From positions 25,044-89,043 of the forward strand of contig CAMCZZ010000015.1 of the NCBI GenBank assembly GCA_945888375.1: a DNA stretch of 64,000 nt. The letters are read 5' to 3'. Shown here piece after piece: positions 35,228 to 44,116 of this stretch; within the stretch, counting starts at the first letter, position 1, and each line of letters begins with the position of its first letter. The stretch comes from Akkermansia muciniphila. Lineage in GTDB: Bacteria; Verrucomicrobiota; Verrucomicrobiia; Opitutales; Opitutaceae. A program made the position numbers and the translations under genes. Under the pieces are notes generated by a model. The model had not been told where the DNA came from. It worked only from the letters and a program-made list of their open reading frames with translations, and searched no databases.

Positions 35228-36565
35228 CTAGGCGGCATCCTTGTGCTGCGAAAGAGGTGTCGCCGTTTTTTTCGCGTCATTGCGACGGCGAAAGCGGGGC
35301 TTTCTCACACCGGCGACCGCGGCGCCATCGATGATGACCTCGCAGACATCCTCGCGGTTCGGCAGTTCATACATGACCTCGAGCATGATCTGCTCCAGAA
35401 TGGCCCGAAGGGCGCGCGCGCCGGTTTTGAGCTGGATGGCCTTGAGCGCCACCGCATTCAGGGCCTCGGGCGTGAAGCGGAGGACGATACCGTCCATCGC
35501 GAAAAGCTTGGAGTATTGTTTTACCAAGGAGTTCTTGGTTTCGGACAATACCTTCTCCAAGTCGGCCAGCTTCAGCGGAGCGAGCACGGAAACCACCGGC
35601 AGGCGTCCGATAAATTCGGGGATCATGCCGAAACGCACCAAATCCTCCGGCGCGAGCGACCGCATGAGCATCTCGGCGGCCTCATCCGAACCTTCGGGTG
35701 CTGCCTGACGGGACTGGCCGGGGGCATGCGCAATAAAGCCGATACCGCGGGCGCCTAGGCGCCGTTGCACGATCGCATCCAGCCCTACGAAAGCCCCGCC
35801 GCAGATGAACAAAATATTGTGGGTATTCACCTGCACCAGCTCCTGGTTGGGATGCTTGCGCCCGCCCTGCGGGGGGACGTTGCAGACCGTCCCTTCCAGG
35901 ATCTTCAAAAGGGCCTGTTGCACGCCCTCTCCGGATACATCGCGAGTGATCGAGACGTTCTCGGTCTTGCGCCCGATTTTATCGATTTCGTCGATATAAA
36001 CGATGCCACACTCGGCCCGCTTCACATCAAAGTTGGCATTCTGGAGCAAACGCACGACCACGTTCTCAACGTCATCACCCACGTAGCCGGCCTCGGTAAG
36101 AGTCGTCGCATCGGCGATGGCAAAAGGCACATCGAGGATGCGGGCCAGCGTGCGGGCGAGCAGGGTCTTGCCTGAGCCAGTGGGACCGGCGAGGAGGATA
36201 TTGCTTTTCTCGACCTCCACACCGTTGAACTCGGCAGAAAGGGCTCCGGCTCCCTTTTCACCAACGTCAGCCATAAAGCTGAGCCGCTTGTAATGGTTAT
36301 AGACCGCGACCGAGAGCACCTTCTTGGCGTGGTCCTGACCAATCACGTGCTCATCGAGCGTGCTCTTGATCTCCGACGGCTTGAGCATACGAAACGCCGG
36401 TCGACGATCCGCCGCCGGCGCCGCCAGCTCACGGTCGATGATCGTTTTGCAAACGTTTACGCATGAATCGCAAATATACACGCCCGGCCCCGCGATGATC
36501 TTGCGGACCTCCTGCTGCGGCTTGCCGCAAAAAGAACAGAGATTAACGCGTGTTGCCTTTGCCAT
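35228..36565 (-). CDS. clpX: ATP-dependent Clp protease ATP-binding subunit ClpX
   Basis: A 445-residue AAA+ unfoldase feeding ClpP. The zinc-binding domain has Cys10, Cys13, Cys32 and Cys35/39 ([14 protein letters not shown]). Walker A is [11 protein letters not shown] and Walker [11 protein letters not shown]. The substrate-gripping pore loop, arginine finger (RPEF-like, here [12 protein letters not shown]) and C-terminal sensor region all occur in order. Length is about 20 residues above average owing to a Lys/Arg-rich tail. clpP and tig, its frequent neighbours, are absent here. Confidence 0.96.
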   Translation of the reverse strand: MAKATRVNLCSFCGKPQQEVRKIIAGPGVYICDSCVNVCKTIIDRELAAPAADRRPAFRMLKPSEIKSTLDEHVIGQDHAKKVLSVAVYNHYKRLSFMADVGEKGAGALSAEFNGVEVEKSNILLAGPTGSGKTLLARTLARILDVPFAIADATTLTEAGYVGDDVENVVVRLLQNANFDVKRAECGIVYIDEIDKIGRKTENVSITRDVSGEGVQQALLKILEGTVCNVPPQGGRKHPNQELVQVNTHNILFICGGAFVGLDAIVQRRLGARGIGFIAHAPGQSRQAAPEGSDEAAEMLMRSLAPEDLVRFGMIPEFIGRLPVVSVLAPLKLADLEKVLSETKNSLVKQYSKLFAMDGIVLRFTPEALNAVALKAIQLKTGARALRAILEQIMLEVMYELPNREDVCEVIIDGAAVAGVRKPRFRRRNDAKKTATPLSQHKDAA

Positions 36566-36665
36566 TTGAGATCAGTGAAGGGAGGGAAAGGTCCTTGGAA
36601 AGCTCGAAAAACAAGCAGCTTCTAAACTTGGGCGCAGCGTTTTGATCGATGCCGGGGCGTGTCGC

Positions 36666-37562
36666 TCAAGCGGCAAAAGGCTGCGGATCATCTCCCAGGC
36701 TGAGGTCGCGCTTGACTTGCTCAAGACGGTCGCGGACCTGCGCAGCCAGGCGTTCCAGCGCAAAAAGGTTCAGATCAATCGGCGCCAGTAAACGTGGCTC
36801 CGGAGCGTGCGGCCGGCGATGGTCGTCGAAACAAACCCGCGCACGCACCCACTTGGCCGCGTAAAGCAAACTGCTCAACTGCCGGTGCTCGAGCGATTCC
36901 AGCGGATCATACTGGCAGCGCAAGGGCTCGGATATTTCGAAAGGGAAATCCCAGCCACGCAGAACCTCCGCACCCACCTGGGCATGCGTGCAGCCGATCA
37001 ATACCCGTTCGCTCTCCGCATATTCCCGAGGAAAGGCCTTGGCAAAGAAGCCGATGGTGGGCTGATGCCGCTGCAACCACTGGTCAATCGCAACCATGCC
37101 GACACCGTGCAGGAGTCCCAAAGTGTAGGCGATGCGGGTATCTGCTCCGCGCATATCCGCAATCAACTCGGCGGCGATGCCGCAAGAAACGGAAAGGTTC
37201 CAGAGCTCATCCGCCTCCAGCGAGTAGGCGACGAGAGGACGCACCAAAACCTGCTCCGCCACGGCATGGGCCACAATTTCGTAAATTAGATCAAAGCCGA
37301 TGCGCTGCACCGCCATCTCGATGGTGGAGCAACGATGGTGCCGCGAATGCAGCCTGCAGTTCCCGGCCTGCAACACCCGCGCTGAGAGGCCCGGATCCAG
37401 ACGGATAAGATCAACGATCTGGTAAATCGAGGCATCCTCCTGCTCGAGGCAGTGCTTGAGCAGGGGCAGCACACGCTGCGCTGACGGCGGATAACGCATC
37501 GCCCGCGCGATGATCTCGGGCGGGACCAGATCGGCGGAAAATGAAGCGGCGGCGTTGGGCAT
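36666..37562 (-). CDS. HDOD-domain protein
   Basis: A 298-residue protein of the HDOD class, HD-like helical domains without catalytic metal residues, used in bacterial signalling. The N-terminal half has 'LVPPEIIARAMRYPPSAQRV' and IVDLIRLDPGLSARVLQ with AGN. The second half holds the degenerate HD position (LLHGVGMVAID) followed by 'THAQVGAEVLRGWDFPFEI', a family hallmark. No partner domain such as GGDEF or a receiver is fused. ATG 37562 is preferred; GTG 37580 is possible. clpX lies 100 bases downstream on the same strand. Confidence 0.83.
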   Translation of the reverse strand: MPNAAASFSADLVPPEIIARAMRYPPSAQRVLPLLKHCLEQEDASIYQIVDLIRLDPGLSARVLQAGNCRLHSRHHRCSTIEMAVQRIGFDLIYEIVAHAVAEQVLVRPLVAYSLEADELWNLSVSCGIAAELIADMRGADTRIAYTLGLLHGVGMVAIDQWLQRHQPTIGFFAKAFPREYAESERVLIGCTHAQVGAEVLRGWDFPFEISEPLRCQYDPLESLEHRQLSSLLYAAKWVRARVCFDDHRRPHAPEPRLLAPIDLNLFALERLAAQVRDRLEQVKRDLSLGDDPQPFAA

Positions 37563-37727
37563 GGGCGGAATGTGTTGCACCTTTTACTTCGACGCAAAGG
37601 CGCGAAACTTTTGCCCGATCTTGGTGTTTGCACCCGAAAGTATCCAAACCGCGGCCACAAAGCGCGCAGCTCAAAAGTGCTCGCCAAAACCCGCCAGCCT
37701 GAAACGGCAGCACCGCAGTAGTGTCGA

Positions 37728-37826
37728 TCAACGACTCTTTTTTTCGCGCTTCTCGGCCTTCTTCTCAGCCGGAGTTTTGAGGGGTTTTTTCTTGGTCTGC
37801 TTTTGGGAATTTTGTGATTTGGCCAT
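37728..37826 (-). CDS. very small Lys-rich protein (32 aa)
   Basis: The frame begins ATG at 37826 and ends TGA at 37728-37730. It encodes MAKSQNSQKQTKKKPLKTPA... ending EKREKKSR, with about 40 percent Lys/Arg and no hydrophobic core, so it is probably unstructured and nucleic-acid binding. A similar small basic gene lies 92 bases upstream on the same strand. Coding status rests on the intact frame and biased composition. No convincing Shine-Dalgarno is present. Confidence 0.5.
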   Translation of the reverse strand: MAKSQNSQKQTKKKPLKTPAEKKAEKREKKSR

Positions 37827-37855
37827 AAGGAAAGTTTGGTTTCTGACAGGAACAG

Positions 37856-37899
37856 GCGGGCGCGCATCACCTCCGGCTAAACCGGAGGCTGTCGCGCCG
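37856..37899. repeat. REP-like two-part stem-loop
   Basis: The inner stem CCTCCGG (37870-37876) / CCGGAGG (37882-37888) has a CTAAA loop; the outer stem GGGCGCG / CGCGCC is separated by an internal loop. It lies between the two tiny Lys-rich genes and resembles a dispersed palindromic repeat. No T-run follows on either strand. Confidence 0.6.
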
Positions 37900-37917
37900 G
37901 GCTACAGGCGTTGAGTT

Positions 37918-38061
37918 TTACTTCTTTTTGTTAGCGGCGATCTTCGCCTTGGTGGCCTGCTGGGCGTTGATCAAAGCCTGCTTTTTTTGATTCACGCCGT
38001 CGTTTTTCGACTGCTTTTGGTCGGCTTTTTTCTGAACGGATTTTGGAGAACGGTCGCCCAT
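37918..38061 (-). CDS. small basic protein (47 aa)
   Basis: It starts ATG 38061 and stops TAA 37918. The peptide begins MGDRSPKSVQKKADQKQSKN and ends IAANKKK; it is rich in Lys, Gln and Ala, with a helical Ala/Gln centre. Short proteins beginning M(G/A)DRSPKS are, from memory, recurrent in many bacterial genomes without known function. Its sister gene lies downstream across the stem-loop. The intact frame and characteristic start make coding likely. Confidence 0.62.
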   Translation of the reverse strand: MGDRSPKSVQKKADQKQSKNDGVNQKKQALINAQQATKAKIAANKKK

Positions 38062-38276
38062 GGTGGTGAGTTGATTGGTGTTTTTGGACCCTCGGAATGT
38101 TCGTTTCCCCGAAGGCGCGCCGCTTTATCACCCCGCCCCGCCCCCATGGCGAGTTCCATCGGCACCAGCAGGAACGCCCTCCTGACGTGCGCACCTGCCT
38201 GCAGACTGTTTGCTATGAAGCACTCGACTCGCTTGCCCACTGAAGGATGGATGACCAACGTCCAAATCCTTTTACC

Positions 38277-39845
38277 ATGTCCACCTGGTCCCGCTTCACC
38301 CAATATCGTTACCACCACGCCTCACTAGGCTTCGCTCTCGACTACAGCCGCATCCCCTTTCCGGCGGGTTTTCTTTCCGAGATGGAGCCCGCCACGCAGC
38401 GCGCCTTCGCCGCCATGACCGCATTGGAAAAAGGCGCGATCGCCAACCCTGACGAAAACCGCATGGTTGGGCACTACTGGCTGCGCGACGCTAAACTCGC
38501 CCCGAACGCCGAGCTGACCCGCGCCATCGAGGACTCCCTCGCCCAGATACGCACCTTCTCCGCCAACGTGCACACCGGCCGCCTGGTCGGCTCCACCGGC
38601 AAAGCCTTTACCCGCCTGCTGGTCATCGGCATTGGCGGCTCCGCCCTCGGCCCCCAACTCGTCAATCACGCACTGGGATGTCCCGGCGCGGACAAAATGG
38701 CCGTGTCGTTTTTCGACAACACCGATCCCGACGGCATCGATTACGTTCTCGCCCAGCTCGCCGGACACCTGCCCGAGACCCTCGTCGTGGTCATCTCCAA
38801 GTCCGGCGGCACGGTCGAGACCCGCAACGGTATGCTCGAGGCCGCCGCCGCGTTTTCCGCCGCCGGGCTCGCCTTCGCCAAGCACTTCGTCGCCGTCACT
38901 GGCGAAGGTTCAAAACTCGACCAGATTGCCCTCGCCCAAGGCTGGCTTGCCCGATTCCCGATGTGGGACTGGGTAGGCGGCCGCACCTCCGAACTCTGCA
39001 CCGTCGGTCTTCTGCCCGCCGCCCTCCAGGGCATCGACACCGACGCGATGCTCGCCGGCGCCGCCGCCATGGACGCCGTCACCCGCTCGACCGTCACCAC
39101 CGAAAATCCCGCCGCCCTCCTAGCCCTGATGTGGCACTATGAGACCTCCGGCAAAGGTCTCAAGGACATGGTCATCCTGCCCTACAAAGACCGCCTCCTC
39201 CTCTTCTCCCGCTACCTCCAGCAACTCGTCATGGAATCCCTTGGCAAGGAATTCGACCTCACCGGCAACGTGGTGAACCAAGGTATCGCCGTTTACGGCA
39301 ACAAGGGTTCCACCGACCAGCACGCCTACGTGCAGCAACTCCGTGAAGGCGTGAATAACTTCTTCGTCACCTTCATCGAGGTGCTCAAGGACCGCGCCGG
39401 CCCGTCGATGCAGGTGGAGCCCGGTGTAACCACCGGCGATTACCTCCTTGGCTTCTATCTCGGCACCCGCGACGCCCTGAGCGAAAAGGGCCGCCATTCC
39501 GTCTCCATTACGATCGATGAACTCACGCCCCGCACCCTGGGCCTGCTCATCGCCCTTTACGAGCGCGCCGTCGGCTTCTACGCCAGCCTCGTTGGCATCA
39601 ACGCCTACCACCAGCCCGGGGTGGAGGCGGGCAAAAAGGCCGCCACCGGCGTGATCGCACTCCAGCACGGCCTGGTCGCCGCCCTCACCGCCGCACCCGG
39701 CCAAGCCTTTACCGCCGAGGCCCTTGCCAGCCACGCCGAGGGCTGCCCCGAGCTGGCCTACAAACTCCTCGATCACCTCGCCGCCAACGGCACGGTCAAA
39801 AAGACCGCCCGCACGCCCTGGTTCACCAGCGAATTCTCCATCTAA
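38277..39845 (+). CDS. pgi: glucose-6-phosphate isomerase
   Basis: A 522-residue glycolytic enzyme interconverting glucose 6-phosphate and fructose 6-phosphate. [16 protein letters not shown] and [14 protein letters not shown] are the sugar-phosphate SIS loops. [33 protein letters not shown] (catalytic His) and '[13 protein letters not shown]' (catalytic Lys region) follow. Length fits the long SIS-type Pgi family seen in verrucomicrobia and cyanobacteria. ATG 38277 is chosen; in-frame ATG 38247 would add ten unconserved residues. Confidence 0.93.
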   Translation: MSTWSRFTQYRYHHASLGFALDYSRIPFPAGFLSEMEPATQRAFAAMTALEKGAIANPDENRMVGHYWLRDAKLAPNAELTRAIEDSLAQIRTFSANVHTGRLVGSTGKAFTRLLVIGIGGSALGPQLVNHALGCPGADKMAVSFFDNTDPDGIDYVLAQLAGHLPETLVVVISKSGGTVETRNGMLEAAAAFSAAGLAFAKHFVAVTGEGSKLDQIALAQGWLARFPMWDWVGGRTSELCTVGLLPAALQGIDTDAMLAGAAAMDAVTRSTVTTENPAALLALMWHYETSGKGLKDMVILPYKDRLLLFSRYLQQLVMESLGKEFDLTGNVVNQGIAVYGNKGSTDQHAYVQQLREGVNNFFVTFIEVLKDRAGPSMQVEPGVTTGDYLLGFYLGTRDALSEKGRHSVSITIDELTPRTLGLLIALYERAVGFYASLVGINAYHQPGVEAGKKAATGVIALQHGLVAALTAAPGQAFTAEALASHAEGCPELAYKLLDHLAANGTVKKTARTPWFTSEFSI

Positions 39846-39850
39846 TAAGC

Positions 39851-39886
39851 AGGAGAAAAGGAGCAGTTTGGTAAAAACTTTCTCCT
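39851..39886 (+). terminator. weak hairpin after pgi
   Basis: AGGAGAAA (39851-39858) and TTTCTCCT (39879-39886) form an 8-bp stem with a 20-base loop a few bases past the pgi stop. No clear T-run follows, so termination is uncertain. Confidence 0.35.
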
Positions 39887-39932
39887 TTCCAAGCTGACCC
39901 ACGCCCAACACTTTCCAACCTTCAATCCCCCT

Positions 39933-40685
39933 ATGAAAGCCCTTACCCTCGTTCTCTGCATCCTCGCCTTGCTCGGTTCCGGAGCCTCCGGCTTTTTCTG
40001 GTGGCAGATCGGCAATACCAAGGAAGAGCTCAAACAGCAGCTTTCATCCGAACAGACCCGTGCCGCCTCGCTGCAAAACAACCTGAACGAGACCAACACC
40101 CAGCTGGAACAAAAGGTCGCCCAGCTCACCCAGACCGACACCGAGCTCGGCGATACCAAATCGAAACTCACCGCCGCCGAGGCCCGCAACGTCCAGATCT
40201 CCCGGGAAATCGCCAGCCTCAAGACCGCCTACGCTTCCAAGGAAGAATCCGAGAGAAAGCTCACCGCCGACGTCGACGCCCTCCGCCGCGAGCTCGTCCA
40301 GACCCGCCTTGCCGCCCAGGTGGGCAACCCCGAGGAAATCGAGCGCTACAAACAGACCATTGCATCGCTCGAGTCCCGCCTCGGCGAGATCCAAGGCATC
40401 ACCCCGGCCGCCGCCGGCGCCGCCGCCTCCGGCCCGGTTCGCAGCGAACGCACCGCCGCCGCCCGCGTGGCCAAGGTCGGCACCAAAAACGCCTTTGTGA
40501 TCCTCGAACTCGGCGCCGCTGACGGCATCGCTGCGGGTAATAAATTCAACCTTAGCCGCGCTGGCGAAGTCCTTGCCGAGTCCGTCATCTCCGAAGTCAA
40601 AGACACCTACGCCATCGCCCAGATCGCCCCCTCCTCCATCAAGGGCGCCCTGAAGGAAGGCGATATCGCCTCCTTCGCTCCCTGA
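39933..40685 (+). CDS. membrane-anchored coiled-coil protein
   Basis: A 250-residue protein with one N-terminal membrane helix (LTLVLCILALLGSGASGFFWW) and a long heptad-like Glu/Gln/Leu coiled coil from about residues 28 to 150. After an Ala/Gly linker, the C-terminal 75 residues are beta-rich (RVAKVGTKNAFVILELGAAD, GIAAGNKFNLSRAGEV), resembling the small barrel of MreC- or FlgT-like proteins. It probably projects into the periplasm as a cell-wall or envelope scaffold. It precedes a small lipoprotein by 17 bases and shares its terminator. Confidence 0.72.
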   Translation: MKALTLVLCILALLGSGASGFFWWQIGNTKEELKQQLSSEQTRAASLQNNLNETNTQLEQKVAQLTQTDTELGDTKSKLTAAEARNVQISREIASLKTAYASKEESERKLTADVDALRRELVQTRLAAQVGNPEEIERYKQTIASLESRLGEIQGITPAAAGAAASGPVRSERTAAARVAKVGTKNAFVILELGAADGIAAGNKFNLSRAGEVLAESVISEVKDTYAIAQIAPSSIKGALKEGDIASFAP

Positions 40686-40702
40686 TTCAAAAAATCGGCA
40701 CC

Positions 40703-40870
40703 ATGAACCGTCGCCTCGCCCTCCTCCTTGGCTCCGCCCTCCTCGCCTTCGGCACGGGTTGCGCCACCAAACAGCCCGAGGACTCCTCCATTCCCTGGAG
40801 CCGGCCCGCGAGCTGGGAAGGCGGCATTCCCGGCATGGGCGGCATGGGCAGCCCCGGCTCGCAGCAATAG
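40703..40870 (+). CDS. small lipoprotein (55 aa)
   Basis: It encodes a 55-residue protein from ATG 40703 to TAG 40868-40870. The N-terminus MNRRLALLLGSALLAFGTGC is a lipoprotein signal with FGTGC as lipobox; the mature part is short and Gly/Pro/Ser-rich, ending GSPGSQQ. It lies between the coiled-coil gene and a strong terminator, so the two probably form one envelope operon. Function unknown. Confidence 0.75.
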   Translation: MNRRLALLLGSALLAFGTGCATKQPEDSSIPWSRPASWEGGIPGMGGMGSPGSQQ

Positions 40871-40891
40871 AGCTAGGACCACCAAACCCCG

Positions 40892-40919
40892 ACCGGACTG
40901 CCACCCAGTCCGGTTTTTT
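40892..40919 (+). terminator. strong Rho-independent terminator
   Basis: ACCGGACTG and CAGTCCGGT form a perfect 9-bp stem with a 5-base loop, followed by T6. It ends the coiled-coil/lipoprotein unit and lies directly upstream of rsmI, implying that rsmI has its own promoter or relies on readthrough. Confidence 0.93.
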
Positions 40920-40944
40920 AATGCCCGCTCCCTTCGAAAGCTCG

Positions 40945-41688
40945 ATGACCGAACCCGTCCCGTCCTCCCCAACTGACGAACTCTCCGCACGCCTCGGCGC
41001 CCGGTCCGGCCACCTCTACGTGGTGGCGACGCCCATCGGCAACCTTGCCGACCTGACCGACCGCGCCCGTCTCGTGCTCTCCACCGTCGACCTCGTCGCC
41101 TGCGAGGACACCCGCACTACTGGAGCCCTGCTGACCCGCCTCGGCCTTCATCGCCCCCTGTTCCCCTACCACGACCACAACGAGACCGCCGCCGCCGACC
41201 AACTCGTCGCCCGCCTGCAAGAGGGCAAGTCCATCGCCGTCGTGAGCGACGCCGGCACGCCTGCGATCAGCGACCCCGGCTTCCGCGTCGTCCGCGCCTG
41301 CCGCCGCGCCGGCCTGCCGGTCGTCCCGATTCCTGGAGCCTGCGCCCTCGCTGCCGTGCTCAGCGCCAGCGGCCTGCCCAGCGACGGCTTCCTCTTCGCC
41401 GGTTTCCTGCCGCCCAAGACCAGCGCACGCTCCGCTTTTCTGGAGAAGTATCGGGATTTTGACTATACCCTCGCCCTTTACGAGAGCTGCCATCGCATCG
41501 ACAAGTTCGCCGCCGAAATCACCACCGTGCTCGGCCCAGACCGTATCGTCTGCCTGGCCAAGGAGGTCACGAAACTCCACGAGACTTGGCTGATCGGCCC
41601 CGCTGGCGAGGTCGCGGCGCGCCTCGCTAAAACCAGCCTGAAGGGCGAGTTCGTCGTCCTCATCGCCCCCGCCGGCTACGTGCTCTGA
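40945..41688 (+). CDS. rsmI: 16S rRNA (cytidine-2'-O)-methyltransferase
   Basis: A 247-residue tetrapyrrole-methylase-fold enzyme that 2'-O-methylates C1402 in 16S rRNA. YVVATPIGNLADLTDRA, VACEDTRTTGALL, VVSDAGTPAISDPGFRVV and 'PIPGACALAAVLSASGLP' are the diagnostic series. The last lies near the SAM pocket, and EVTKLHETWLIGP marks the C-terminal half. ATG 40945 is favoured; an ATG at 40921 immediately follows the terminator T-run and is less likely. The gene is complete with no domain loss. Confidence 0.94.
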   Translation: MTEPVPSSPTDELSARLGARSGHLYVVATPIGNLADLTDRARLVLSTVDLVACEDTRTTGALLTRLGLHRPLFPYHDHNETAAADQLVARLQEGKSIAVVSDAGTPAISDPGFRVVRACRRAGLPVVPIPGACALAAVLSASGLPSDGFLFAGFLPPKTSARSAFLEKYRDFDYTLALYESCHRIDKFAAEITTVLGPDRIVCLAKEVTKLHETWLIGPAGEVAARLAKTSLKGEFVVLIAPAGYVL

Positions 41689-41734
41689 AAAAGCGCTCTA
41701 AGCCGACTTCCCTCAAACGTTCAGACCTTTACCT

Positions 41735-41798
41735 CGGATTGCACGGATAGGCACGGATTGATCGACCTTTATCCGTGATCATCCGTGACATCCGTGGT
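41735..41798. repeat. ATCCGTG-type intergenic inverted repeat
   Basis: CACGGAT-agg-CACGGAT on the left and ATCCGTG-atc-ATCCGTG on the right form an imperfect palindrome, with a further ATCCGTGG unit beyond. The iterated heptamer with 3-base spacers resembles dispersed repeats between convergent genes. It lies between rsmI and lnt. Confidence 0.65.
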
Positions 41799-41841
41799 CA
41801 AAACTCAGGGGCCTTAAGTCCGGGGTTTTCGGTTCTTTGCC

Positions 41842-43596
41842 TCAGGCCCGCCCAAACGGCCGCGCTACCTCCGACGGCTCCGGCGGCGGGACGTAGGGCC
41901 GCCGCAGCAGCGCCCAGGCCCCGAGCACGAGCGCCGCACTCACCGCCACGAACCAGTCTCCCCATTCCACATACAAGCTGCGCACCCCGAAAAAACGGGC
42001 GTCACGGCTGACTTGAAGACTGGCTCCGCCCCGGAAATACACCGTGCCCGGCTCCTCGCCCCGGGCGGCAGGGACGGTGCGAACCGCGCCGGACGCGTCA
42101 CGGGTCAAGACCGCACGGACCGCACCGCATTCGTCGATCCAGCCACTCCAGCCCGAGTTGCCCGCCCGGAGCACCGGGCGGCGCGTCTCCACTGCGCGCA
42201 GGACTGCGTGGGCGGCATGTTGATAGGCCGCCGCACCCTCGCCAAACCAGCCGTTGTTGGTGTTGACCAACAGGACCTCCGCCCCGGCCCGCACACTCGA
42301 CCGCGCCAGATCGGGGAAAATATCCTCATAGCAGATCAAGGCGCCCACCCGCGTGCCCTCGACCGGCCCCAAGGCCAGGGAAAAGAGTCCCGCATCCTGC
42401 CCCGGTTCAAAGTCCCCACCCACCGGCACGAACTTCTCCAGCCAGCCGAGGACCGGCCGCAAAGGCACATATTCCCCGAAAGGCACAAGGTGGCGTTTGG
42501 CGTAGTAATCCGCCTCCAAGCCAGCTACCGGCGACACGGCAAACACGCCATTTGACCAACGCTCCTGGGGCGTGTCGGCGTTTTCGTAGGCGATCGAGCC
42601 GAGCAGCAGGGGCGCGCCGGCGCGCCGCACCAGATCCTCGGTCCAGCGCCGCATACCATCATCCCCCCGCACGGCCAAGGGCGTGGTCGCCTCGGGCCAG
42701 AGAAGCAGGTCGGGACGCGACACCGCCACCTTGAGCGTCTCCGCCTCCAGCGTGCGCAAGACACCCGCCGCCTCGGCCGGGTCCCATTTCAAACTTTGAG
42801 GAATGGCCGGTTGCACGATGCCGATATTGGCCCAGTGGCGGAAAAAACGGCCGCGATTGATCGTCTCCCGAGCGGTCAGCAGCAAGCAGCCGAGGAGCAA
42901 GGCCATCGCCGCGAGAAACTCCGGACAACGCGAGCGCGCCCGGTCGCCGTTCGCGCCCGGCCCGAGCAGTTTCCAGGCATAGGCCGCAAAGGCCACGTTG
43001 ACCGTGACCAGGACGAAGGACACGCCCCACGCGCCGGTGTAGGCCGCCGGTTGCAGCACGCTCAAACGTTCCCATTGCGTCGCCGAAAGCGGCAGCCAGG
43101 GGAACCCGGTGAGCCCCCAGGTGCGTGTCCACTCCAGCACGACCCAGAGCCCCGCGAGGCCGAAGACCGCCAAGACCCGCTGCCCCCAGGGCCGGCCAAT
43201 CAGCCGCGGCATGACCCACCGCACCGCCACGAACCAACTCCCCACCCAAAGCCCGATGACCGGGCCGAGCAGGCACAAACCCGCCCAAGTGACATGGCGC
43301 AACCAAGCAAGCGTAAGCGTCCAAGCCACCGCCTGCGCCCCGAGCGTGGTCCACAAAAAGAGACGCCAGCGCGGCGCGCGATACGCCCAAAACACCGCAG
43401 GGGCGGCAAAGACATAGGCCAACTCGGGGTAGCGGGAGGGCGGCATCATCGCCACGCCCGCCAGCAGGGTGAGTCCGAAAACGGCCAAGGCCCACAGCAA
43501 CGGGGCGTGGCGTGTCAAAAAGGCATTCTTCCAGATGCTCTCGCCCGCCTCGTAGGGCGGAAGCTCGGGCGGCGGATTGAGCGGCGTGTCGTCCAT
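41842..43596 (-). CDS. lnt: apolipoprotein N-acyltransferase
   Basis: A 584-residue inner-membrane enzyme adding the third acyl chain to lipoproteins. About eight hydrophobic helices fill the first half; the C-terminal nitrilase-fold periplasmic domain carries the catalytic triad: Glu in LLWPEATTPLA, Lys in YYAKRHLVPFGEYVPLRP, and Cys in GALICYEDIFPDLAR. Length is about 70 residues above Escherichia coli Lnt. ATG 43596 (MDDTPLN) is preferred over 43641. It agrees with LpxA and MurJ in implying a full Gram-negative envelope. Confidence 0.93.
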   Translation of the reverse strand: MDDTPLNPPPELPPYEAGESIWKNAFLTRHAPLLWALAVFGLTLLAGVAMMPPSRYPELAYVFAAPAVFWAYRAPRWRLFLWTTLGAQAVAWTLTLAWLRHVTWAGLCLLGPVIGLWVGSWFVAVRWVMPRLIGRPWGQRVLAVFGLAGLWVVLEWTRTWGLTGFPWLPLSATQWERLSVLQPAAYTGAWGVSFVLVTVNVAFAAYAWKLLGPGANGDRARSRCPEFLAAMALLLGCLLLTARETINRGRFFRHWANIGIVQPAIPQSLKWDPAEAAGVLRTLEAETLKVAVSRPDLLLWPEATTPLAVRGDDGMRRWTEDLVRRAGAPLLLGSIAYENADTPQERWSNGVFAVSPVAGLEADYYAKRHLVPFGEYVPLRPVLGWLEKFVPVGGDFEPGQDAGLFSLALGPVEGTRVGALICYEDIFPDLARSSVRAGAEVLLVNTNNGWFGEGAAAYQHAAHAVLRAVETRRPVLRAGNSGWSGWIDECGAVRAVLTRDASGAVRTVPAARGEEPGTVYFRGGASLQVSRDARFFGVRSLYVEWGDWFVAVSAALVLGAWALLRRPYVPPPEPSEVARPFGRA

Positions 43597-43644
43597 GCGT
43601 CCTACCAACGTGCACAAGCCGGGGCGCGCCGCGAAGGCCATTTT

Positions 43645-43680
43645 TACGATAAGCCCGGATACCGCGACTATCCCGGCGGA
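43645..43680 (-). repeat. intergenic inverted-repeat motif, copy 2
   Basis: It carries CCCGGATACCGCG followed by ACTATCCCGGCGGAGTATC; on the minus strand CGCGGTATCCGGGCTTA matches copy 1 (27575-27610) at 16 of 17 positions. It sits upstream of lnt and just before the structured-RNA region, so it might also mark the edge of that element. Confidence 0.5.
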
Positions 43681-43704
43681 GTATCGCCCAAGTGATTAAT
43701 TCGT

Positions 43705-44062
43705 TCGGACGGTGCGGAATCCCTGGCCCGCACCTGGAAAGTGCGGTTCGCGGGTGATGCGGCGGTCCGGCAGCCAAGAGGTTGCGCCAGACGACCCGAG
43801 ATGTTCGCGGTTGGGGGGACGAGCAGATTTCGCCGCTGACTAGCCGAAGGACGGCACGAAGTAGAGATGGCGCAGCCCGGAGCCGCAGGCGGAGGGTGAG
43901 CCCGCAGGACGAACATCACCCAGAGGGGTTTGCGAGCGAGGGCCCTACCAAAAGGCGTCGTCAGTTCGCCTCGATCGGACCCGAGCCACTGCATGATCGC
44001 GGCTAAACTTAGAGGCTATCCAGGCCGGTGGCGGCGGGACGCGGAAAAGCTCCGCACCCGAC
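43705..44062 (+). ncRNA. structured RNA, probable HEARO/OMEGA RNA without IscB
   Basis: No protein gene fits this roughly 360-base region; all frames are broken or antisense-like. It is dense in stems. GGTGCGG/CCGCACC (43711-43734) is perfect; GCCG-aagga-CGGC lies near 43843; GGGTGA/TCACCC (43894-43921) closes a loop; GTAGAG/CTACC brackets the core; GCGGA/TCCGC lies near 44041. The string GAAGTAGAGATGGCGCAG and later CCAGAGGGG...GGGCCCTACC match, from memory, the HEARO RNA now known as the OMEGA guide RNA of IscB nucleases. No IscB, TnpB or TnpA frame is in the window. Ends are approximate; identity is unverified. Confidence 0.55.
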
Positions 44063-44071
44063 GGGACTAAT

Positions 44072-44104
44072 TTAAAAAATCATCCCGGCGCAGGCCCGGG
44101 GGAT
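44072..44104 (-). terminator. Rho-independent terminator of the Cys-rich peptide gene
   Basis: On the minus strand CCCGGGCCTGCGCCGGG forms a stem-loop, then ATGA and T6. It starts 13 bases past the stop of the 44117 gene and fits termination of that minus-strand transcript. Confidence 0.8.
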
Positions 44105-44116
44105 AGGAGCGAGACC

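Noticed and set aside
43668..44006. Open frames on both strands (108 aa minus, 74 aa plus) over the structured-RNA region
   Set aside because: Composition is Arg/Pro-rich with no family pattern, and both overlap dense inverted repeats; they look like artefacts of an RNA gene.
43705..44062. RNase P RNA as an alternative identity for the structured region
   Set aside because: The P4 core words (GAGGAAAGTCCGGGC and ACAGAAA-type) are absent and stem order does not fit.
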